Positions 54,935-60,454 of a DNA stretch of 60,454 bases are shown here, one piece after another. The stretch spans positions 2,841-63,294 of the forward strand of contig NW_008705614.1 of NCBI RefSeq assembly GCF_000186865.1, in the 5' to 3' direction. The DNA comes from Aureococcus anophagefferens (lineage: Eukaryota > Sar > Pelagophyceae > Pelagomonadales > Pelagomonadaceae). A program made the position numbers and the translations under genes. Every line of letters begins with the position of its first letter. Position 1 is the stretch's first letter. Under the pieces are notes generated by a model. That model did no database searches. It saw nothing but the letters and a program-made list of their open reading frames with translations, and was not told where the DNA came from.

Positions 54935-55912
54935 ATGGGCTGCAAACCGAGCAAGCGGCACTCCGAGCACGAGGGGAATTCGCCGCCCGGCCAGCGCTTG
55001 AGCCGCCCTTCTTTAAATGAAACCCGGCCGACGCCGAAACGGCTCGAGTTTCCCGATTCGCCGCCGCGCCGCCGTGTGGAGCGGGACCGCTCGCTCACGT
55101 CGCCGCCGCGACGGTCGTCCAGTTTCCTCGATTATTTCTCGCCGCCGAGCGCGTCGAAACGGCCGCCGCCGCCGCCGCCGCCGCCGCCGATGCAGCGCGG
55201 GCCGGCGAAGGTCGACCGCCGCGACTACGACGAAAAGCTCCTCGCGGTCATCGAGCGCGACTCCGGGAGCCGCGTGTCCGTGAACTTGACGCCGGAGCCC
55301 TCGCTCGAGCGGGTGCCCTCGCGACTGTCGCGGACGAGCAGCGCGCGGAAGCCCCTGCGGAGCGCCTCGTGGCGCGCGCCCATGGACAAGAATTTGAGCC
55401 GCGAGGACGCGATCGTGCGCCACGCGTCCGTGCTCGGCGCGCGCCTCGCGCGCCTCGGGCTCCGCGAGCGGGAGGCCAAGGCCGACGGCAACTGCCAGTT
55501 CCGCGCGCTGTCCTTCGAGCTCTTCGGGACGTCGGAGCACTTCGGCCACGTCCGCGAGACCGTCGCGCGGCTCATGCAGCGGAAGCGCGACGAGTTCGAG
55601 CCCTACGTCGAGGGGCCCTGGGACGACTACGTCGCCGCGCTGACCAACGCGTCGTCCTGGGGCGACGAGCTCACGCTCCAGGCCTCGGCCGAGGCGTGGG
55701 ACGTCGTCGTCCACGTCGTCACGTCCTCGGACGAGCACTACTACCTCATGTACGGCACGCCCGCGCCGTCGCCCCGGGCCCTTTTCACCCCGCGGGCGGC
55801 GCGGCGCAAGAGGACCGCCCAGCGCCACTGCTTCCTCACCTACACGGCGCCCGTCCACTACAACGTCCTCTCCGCCGAGCCGGTGCCGCCGGGCGGGGAC
55901 GTGCTCCTCTAA
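54935..55912 (+). CDS. OTU-type cysteine protease (deubiquitinase) with dual-acylation N-terminus
   Basis: 325 residues from the ATG at 54935; the frame upstream begins with GTG. The N-terminus MGCKPSKRHSEH has Gly2 for N-myristoylation and Cys3 for palmitoylation, so membrane anchoring is likely. Residues 20-160 are disordered and basic with a run of nine or more Pro. The OTU domain starts near 165 with EREAKADGNCQFRALSFELF, holding the catalytic Asp-Gly-Asn-Cys at about 183-187. SWGDELTLQASAEAWDVVVH is the central OTU helix and strand. TYTAPVHYNVLS supplies the catalytic His (about 307). OTU enzymes cleave ubiquitin chains; linkage preference cannot be told. It ends in TAA at 55910-55912. 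Confidence 0.88.
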   Translation: MGCKPSKRHSEHEGNSPPGQRLSRPSLNETRPTPKRLEFPDSPPRRRVERDRSLTSPPRRSSSFLDYFSPPSASKRPPPPPPPPPMQRGPAKVDRRDYDEKLLAVIERDSGSRVSVNLTPEPSLERVPSRLSRTSSARKPLRSASWRAPMDKNLSREDAIVRHASVLGARLARLGLREREAKADGNCQFRALSFELFGTSEHFGHVRETVARLMQRKRDEFEPYVEGPWDDYVAALTNASSWGDELTLQASAEAWDVVVHVVTSSDEHYYLMYGTPAPSPRALFTPRAARRKRTAQRHCFLTYTAPVHYNVLSAEPVPPGGDVLL

Positions 55913-56140
55913 GCCGGCGTCTTCCGATCGATTAGCATTCTAGAACTCGGCAAAGGGGAGGTTGAGCTTCCTAGGCGTCGGAGCTGCCAGCGGCTCAGGT
56001 CGGCTCGAATCTCCACAGTCCACAAAGCGCTTCGAACCGTATCTTCCCAAACAGGAAGCCGATCTTTGGCGGTGATAAAGTTGACTGAGCGGCCGCAGCC
56101 CTGAATTGTACCGGGATTCACGTTATTTCATCGCTGCGCG

Positions 56141-57538
56141 ATGTCGCTGGCGCCGTCCAAGTACGGGAAAACGGTGCGGTCGCCGGAGCTGAAGACCCAT
56201 CTGATGACCGGCGAGTTCGTGCGCATCGAGAAGTGCAAGGGCAACGCGTTCTTGTTCCGCATCGTCGACATTTCGGACTACCATGACTTGGCTGCTGCGG
56301 ATCAGGCGGATTGGGCGGGCGAATACAGCTGCCGCGCGGAATTCGCGTTGGCCCAGTGGTGTTCGGTCATAGGGGATGATGACGGGGTCTTCCCCATGTC
56401 GCAGATGCCGCTGAAAGAGCGCGCAGCATGTGAGGGCATTCCCGAGATTGTGCTTCGGTGGGAGTTTTCCTGGTTCCCTGTGGAATCTATTCGTCAGGTG
56501 GTGGTCATCTGGCCCATGGAAGACATAACAGATAAAAAGGTATTTGTTCATGGGATGCATGATGTCTTTGTCATAGGCTATCAGCAGGCTGCTGACAAGC
56601 GGTTGCAGAGAATCGAACCCCATTGTTGGTCTACGTTCCCAGAGACGCACCCGGTGTTTGGAAAAGATGATGATCACGAGCCATTGGTGCATGAAAGTCG
56701 CACATCTAAGATATGGACAGCCAGATCACTGCTGCTCAGGACCTGTATTTCAGATTTATTGGGCAAAACGCAGCCCGGCTGCTGCAATTCTGCGGTGTTA
56801 CTGGGGGTTGATGGAGAAATATGGGACATCATCAAGGCTGCATTAACACACCAGTCCATAACATCTGACCTGGAGAAGGTGTCCACCAGGAGAGGCTATC
56901 AGCCAGATACCTCCGCTTTAGCAATGCACAGATTCCACCGGCACTTCACCTACCAGGGTTTTTTGGCCAAGACCACGCCAGCATTTGTGCATGTTGGCAA
57001 GTTCCTGGGCCACTACTGGAATCTCTTTCAGTCAAAGACCCAGCAAAAACAAGCAGCTACGATATGTGAAAGGTCCCACGTCTATGCAGATTGCGAGGAG
57101 GTCCGTGCTATAGTGGAGATGCCACTCCCAGGTGAGGATGTGCAAGAAGCAGAAGAAGAGCATATGAAGGATCTCTGTAACCAGTATGGAATTGCGTACG
57201 ACGACGGTGTGAAGAGGAGACGAGTGCCCCCCGTTCCCAGTCTATCCATCAAATATGATGCTGATGCCAGACAGTTGCACGTTGCTGTCTGCTGGAAAGC
57301 TGGGGTCTTTTCTGATGTGAGGGCGCTTGTGGAGCAGACAGTACCAGGCCGGCAAGTTGCCGCGCTCCGGCCGAAGCCTCCCAAGATCCGCCAGCCATCT
57401 ACCGGCAAGCCTCGAAATACGGTATCCTATTCGGACGACGAGGACTATGTTCCCCCTTTGAAGACGTTCGCGGAGTGGGAATACAAGCCCGTCGTGCTTG
57501 CGGGGAAGCGCGCGCGGGCAGCAGTTAAGTATTCCTAG
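56141..57538 (+). CDS. Orphan protein with mid-GC composition
   Basis: 465 residues from the ATG at 56141 to TAG at 57536-57538. Codon use is visibly more relaxed than in the rest of the window, with many A/T-ending codons, though the first ~100 and last ~40 codons look more native. Residues about 20-165 read like a single folded domain (TGEFVRIEKCKGNAFLFRIV, EFSWFPVESIRQVVVIWPME, KVFVHGMHDVFVIGYQ). The pattern is loosely reminiscent of a BAH domain, without certainty. Residues 240-330 are helical; the C-terminus is basic with an acidic patch SYSDDEDYVPPLKTFAEWEY. There is no signal peptide or membrane span. It could be a transferred or element-borne gene; function not assigned. Confidence 0.65.
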   Translation: MSLAPSKYGKTVRSPELKTHLMTGEFVRIEKCKGNAFLFRIVDISDYHDLAAADQADWAGEYSCRAEFALAQWCSVIGDDDGVFPMSQMPLKERAACEGIPEIVLRWEFSWFPVESIRQVVVIWPMEDITDKKVFVHGMHDVFVIGYQQAADKRLQRIEPHCWSTFPETHPVFGKDDDHEPLVHESRTSKIWTARSLLLRTCISDLLGKTQPGCCNSAVLLGVDGEIWDIIKAALTHQSITSDLEKVSTRRGYQPDTSALAMHRFHRHFTYQGFLAKTTPAFVHVGKFLGHYWNLFQSKTQQKQAATICERSHVYADCEEVRAIVEMPLPGEDVQEAEEEHMKDLCNQYGIAYDDGVKRRRVPPVPSLSIKYDADARQLHVAVCWKAGVFSDVRALVEQTVPGRQVAALRPKPPKIRQPSTGKPRNTVSYSDDEDYVPPLKTFAEWEYKPVVLAGKRARAAVKYS

Positions 57539-58665
57539 CATAAATTTATCTATTTATTTATCTATTTAGTTCCCAAAGCTGCGAGTAAAAATCTCCTAAG
57601 TCCACGATGGAGATGATGGCAGCCTGATGAGCTGCTCGTAGGTCGCTCAAAAATAATAATTAGACGGAGATAAAGACATCTCCGAGCAGAGCTCCTTCGC
57701 GCGCGCGCACCAGAACTCGTAGTTTGTTCTGTCGATACGATTAGGCGGAGAAAGTCGCGCGGGAAGTTGCCGCGGAGCTTCGGGACGTGCTCGCGAGCGT
57801 CGTGCATGCCAGATTCGTGCGCTCCCAGCGTAAAACTTGCACCACTCGTAGCGGCGGTCGCGGCGGGGTAGTACGTCCATTGGCAAAATATGGACATGCG
57901 CATGGGCGGAGATCGATGCAGGGGACGGGGCTGCCCGCCCATGCTCTCCTTAACTCGGGAGAGCTAATTCGAATACACGATTGCTAAGTCCTAACTCTTA
58001 ACTTTTAATCGGTGTTATCGTGCTTCGTCAAGCTTCGGTATATTTTGATCGATGCTTGCGAGCATCGGCGCGTAAAAGCGCTGCTGGTAGAATGTCACCG
58101 GAGCCCCGACGCAGCCCCCTGCTAAATTCTTATCGCAATCTGGAACTTCGACCGGCGGCTAGTATCTATACCTTACTTCGCTAATGTCGAAGAGCTCGCC
58201 ACTCCGAGTCATGCTATTGTTGACACGGAGCATGCGCTTCTCCTTGTTTGCCGCGATGAGGTCCTTGCAGCGACGAGCCTGGCCGCGAACCCGAGGTCTG
58301 CCACCAGGGTGACGGAAGTTCCGCCTCAGGGTCAAGGGCTCCAACGCGGGCTTCGCCCAGCGGCACGCCAGTTTTTGTTTTTTGTTAAAAATGAATGGGT
58401 TTGCAGAGTAAAGAATTTAAGTTCTATTGTAAATCATGTAATTACGGTGCTAACAAAACGCAATTTTAAAAAGGATATTCGCCCCACCGGTTAGTGGTCG
58501 ATATGCAAAAAACGGGTTATCTGTGTTGTGATTTGTGTTTGTGTCTGTAAAATGCTCTGTAAAGTTGTGAATTGTGATGTGAATTGTGATGTGAATTGTG
58601 ATGTGAATTGTGATGTGAATTGTGTTTTGTCCTCATGAAACCTGACCTGATTAAGAATATTGCTT
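57539..58665. other. Non-coding, AT-richer transition region
   Basis: About 1.1 kb with no supported gene. It opens with an ATTTATCTATTT-type simple repeat (57545-57569). Hairpins include GGAGAT-AAAGAC-ATCTCC near 57664 and CGATGCT-TGCG-AGCATCG at 58050-58067. A 31-bp word containing GGGC-TTC-GCCC at 58337-58367 recurs in the array at 59450. A 12-bp tandem repeat ends the region. Open frames of 60-126 codons here lack any conserved pattern. Confidence 0.5.
58569..58624. repeat. 12-bp microsatellite-like repeat, 4.7 copies
   Basis: The unit GAATTGTGATGT is repeated perfectly from 58569 at 12-bp steps (58581, 58593, 58605, 58617). It lies just downstream of the low-GC ORF on the minus strand and is non-coding. 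Confidence 0.9.
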
Positions 58666-59181
58666 TCATGATTCAAATACAAATTTAGAATCCGGAAATC
58701 GTCTTCGGAGAACTCGCATATCTTTCTCTTTTAAAATGTAATCAGTATCATCATTTGCTTCATCTTGAGGTCTGGAATCGGTATAGATTATTACTTTCTT
58801 AATATTGGAATAATGAGTTTTATGACCCAACGTGATTCTGTCTGTTTTTGGACTCCACTTCTCGTGTGTTAAAGGATGTGTCAAAATTAATACATCAAGT
58901 CCATTTGTTACGCTAGGATTAAGATTCGCTAGTGCAGGAATTTCTAAACTCTTCAAACCCTTTACTTCATCTTTTAACCAAGACATATCCTCAACATTAT
59001 CACTAAATCTTGTATTGTAAGAAAGTGATTTCAGACTATTTATTAAAGGTATCACTTTCCCGAGTTCTTTAAATATAAATCCATTATCGTAGCTATCATA
59101 TAAGTATACAAATTTAATTAAACCGTTGTCGATAGACACTTCAATACCAAAAAAAGGTGAAAAACCATTGGAAAAGTACAT
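58666..59181 (-). CDS. Low-GC orphan ORF, 171 residues
   Basis: Starts at the ATG at 59181 (MYFSNGFSPFFGIEVSIDNG) and ends with TGA at 58666-58668. The base composition is strongly AT-rich, unlike every other gene here, and Lys, Asn, Ile and Asp are common. Segments such as LGKVIPLINSLKSLSYNTRF and VKGLKSLEIPALANLNPSVT followed by GLDVLILTHPL look like irregular leucine-rich repeats, the kind found in many giant-virus and amoebal proteins. A length of 171 codons without stops in AT-rich DNA makes it more than chance. Origin from an algal giant virus or other low-GC donor is a hypothesis. Expression is unknown. Confidence 0.5.
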   Translation of the reverse strand: MYFSNGFSPFFGIEVSIDNGLIKFVYLYDSYDNGFIFKELGKVIPLINSLKSLSYNTRFSDNVEDMSWLKDEVKGLKSLEIPALANLNPSVTNGLDVLILTHPLTHEKWSPKTDRITLGHKTHYSNIKKVIIYTDSRPQDEANDDTDYILKEKDMRVLRRRFPDSKFVFES

Positions 59182-59904
59182 AAAAATGATAATAATACAA
59201 TAATAATACTACTACAAGATTATTCTATATTATACATTGAGAGATTATAAAGACTGTTTCTATGTTGAAGTATGGGCTTGTATGGTTCTATACAACCTCT
59301 CTATGTAAAAAAAACCATAGTTTTCGTGTAGATCCTAAGAATGGCTAGACAATTGGAGATTTTCGATGAATTTAAGTTTGTTCCATTAGTTTGTGTTTTT
59401 ATATTCAAGATCTTTTGATATTTCAAAATTCATGTGTGTATTCTCTATGGGTTCCAACGCGGGCTTCGCCCAGCGGCACGTCGAGGGTAACAAGGGGGCT
59501 AAATTGAAATCTGCTCAAAAACGACTCAAAACTCAGCAGATTCGAAACATTGGTCACAAAGGGGCTGAAATGTGTCTGCTCGAGTGGCTCCAACGCGGGC
59601 TTCGCCCAGCGGCACGTCGAGGGTAACAAGGGGCTAAATTGAAATCTGCTCAAAAACGACTCAAAACTCAGCAGATTCGAAGCATTGGTCACAAAGGGGC
59701 TGAAATGTGTCTGCTCGAGTGGCTCCAACGCGGGCTTCGCCCAGCGGCACGTCGAGGGTAACAAGGGGCTAAATTGAAATCTGCTCAAAAACGACAAAAA
59801 TTATATCGAAATGGCAAAAAGGGGGGAAAATCTGGTGTGGTAAACAAGGGGCTATACAAATAAATGGTGAAATCGCTAAAAGAGCCCCAAATCGCCCATG
59901 GTAA
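59182..59904. other. AT-rich intergenic region with tandem array
   Basis: 723 bp between the low-GC ORF and the PT-rich gene. The first 270 bp are AT-rich with no feature I can name. 59450-59797 is the 135-bp tandem array. The remainder is AT-rich with a G-run near 59821. No supported gene. Confidence 0.5.
59450..59797. repeat. 135-bp tandem repeat, 2.6 copies
   Basis: Units begin GGYTCCAACGCGGGCTTCGC at 59450, 59586 and 59721 (periods 136 and 135 bp); the third is truncated near 59797. Each pairs a GC-rich hairpin head (GGGC-TTC-GCCC) with an AT-rich body (AAATTGAAATCTGCTC and CAGCAGATTCGAA). The GC-rich head also occurs alone at 58337-58367. Confidence 0.9.
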
Positions 59905-60454
59905 CTAAAGGGGAAATGTGAAGTCCAGAAAGATCTGCAGCGCCTCGGCCTGGGGCATGGCCGTGGGCTTGGATGTCGGCGCGGCCGACGGAGATGCCGT
60001 CGTCGTCGGGAACAGCGACGGCGCAGCCAACGGCGATGCCGTCGTCGGGCGCAACGACGGAAGGGCCGTCGCGCGCAACGACGGGAGGGCCGTCGTGGGC
60101 CTTTTGGACGGGGCGGCGGACGCCGGCGCGGCCGTCGTGGGGCCGTACGTCGGCGCCGCGGTCATCGGGGTCGCGGACGGCGGCGCCGTTTCCGACGACG
60201 GCGCGGACGTGGACGGCGCGGACGTGGACGGCGCGGCCGACGGCGGCACTATCGTGGGGCGCGGGGACGGCGCGGCCGTCGGCGCCGCGGTCGTCGGCGT
60301 CGTCGTCGGCTCCGCCGCCGTCGGCGCCGCGGTCGTCGGGGTCGCGGACGGCGGCGCCGACTCTGAGGACGGCGCGGACGTGGACGGCGCGGCCGACGGC
60401 CGCACCATCGTGGGGCGCGAGGACGTCGGCGCCGCGGTCGTCGGCGTCGTCGTC
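59905..60454 (-). CDS. C-terminal part of a Pro-Thr-Ser-rich stalk protein (partial)
   Basis: The frame is open from the window edge to TAG at 59905-59907. It encodes about 180 residues of Pro/Thr/Ala/Ser repeats (PSAAPSTSAPSSESAPPSAT, TTAAPTAAEPTTTPTTAAPT) ending in FLDFTFPL. GC content returns to the level of the main window. The repeats match the O-glycosylated stalks of stramenopile surface proteins, including those in the giant gene at 24123-33560. An ATG at 60408 lies inside the repeat and is not a convincing start, so the gene continues beyond the window. The folded part, if any, is not visible. Confidence 0.65.
   Translation of the reverse strand, partial: TTTPTTAAPTSSRPTMVRPSAAPSTSAPSSESAPPSATPTTAAPTAAEPTTTPTTAAPTAAPSPRPTIVPPSAAPSTSAPSTSAPSSETAPPSATPMTAAPTYGPTTAAPASAAPSKRPTTALPSLRATALPSLRPTTASPLAAPSLFPTTTASPSAAPTSKPTAMPQAEALQIFLDFTFPL

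Noticed and set aside
57620..57700. CTGATGAG, hammerhead-ribozyme-like, at 57624 (also at 7286)
   Set aside because: No stem II followed by GAAA and no closing stems at the right spacing at either site.

Overview
The window reads as nuclear DNA of a very GC-rich, gene-dense, single-celled eukaryotic alga. A pelagophyte such as Aureococcus anophagefferens or a close relative fits best. The clues are third-position G/C almost everywhere, intergenic gaps often under 150 bp, stramenopile-style Pro-Thr stalk proteins, many MYND zinc-finger and Sel1-repeat proteins, signal-peptide-led plastid proteins, and above all short introns that are themselves terminal-inverted-repeat elements flanked by 8-bp target duplications (introners, known from Aureococcus). 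Species assignment is inference. No rRNA, tRNA or CRISPR was found.

Layout. 0-10 kb: tail of an upstream gene, a PG-rich (SHIPPO) repeat protein, a membrane protein, a JmjC/cupin oxygenase, a cysteine-rich ShK-like repeat protein with a 4-base frame break, a coiled-coil protein, and a coiled-coil protein with five repeats that resemble the C-terminal tail of eukaryotic cysteinyl-tRNA synthetase. 10-24 kb: a single-pass surface protein, an anoctamin (TMEM16) with an introner intron, an M17 leucyl aminopeptidase with a 81-nt intron, an MYND-RING-Sel1 protein, an ankyrin-MYND protein, an M18 aspartyl aminopeptidase, a TMTC-type ER mannosyltransferase with an introner, and a second MYND-RING-Sel1 paralogue. 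24-33.6 kb: one uninterrupted 3,145-codon gene for a polycystin-1-like surface protein. 33.9-46.6 kb: secreted flavodoxin-like protein, GT92 glycosyltransferase, kinase-like protein, plastid PAP/fibrillin, a putative propeller enzyme, a WW-domain membrane protein and an UNC93-like transporter. 46.8-55.9 kb: a disordered DPF/DLF-motif protein, a DOT1-like methyltransferase, a TPR protein with two introner introns, and an OTU protease with a dual-acylation N-terminus. 56-60.4 kb: composition changes abruptly. A mid-GC orphan gene is followed by an AT-rich island with tandem arrays and a low-GC ORF, then a GC-rich PT-stalk gene runs off the end.

The genes do not form one pathway. Themes are cell-surface and secretory proteins (polycystin-like, WW receptor, ShK-like, TMTC, GT92, OTU at the membrane), peptidases (M17, M18), and MYND regulators. 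The most informative signal is the set of five element-derived introns. In each the first bases of the target duplication serve as the 5' splice site and the element supplies the 3' AG, and the elements work as introns in both orientations. Four otherwise intact genes carry isolated frame breaks (near 4436, 20823, 39228 and 48312). These look like recent indels or sequence errors, not decayed genes.
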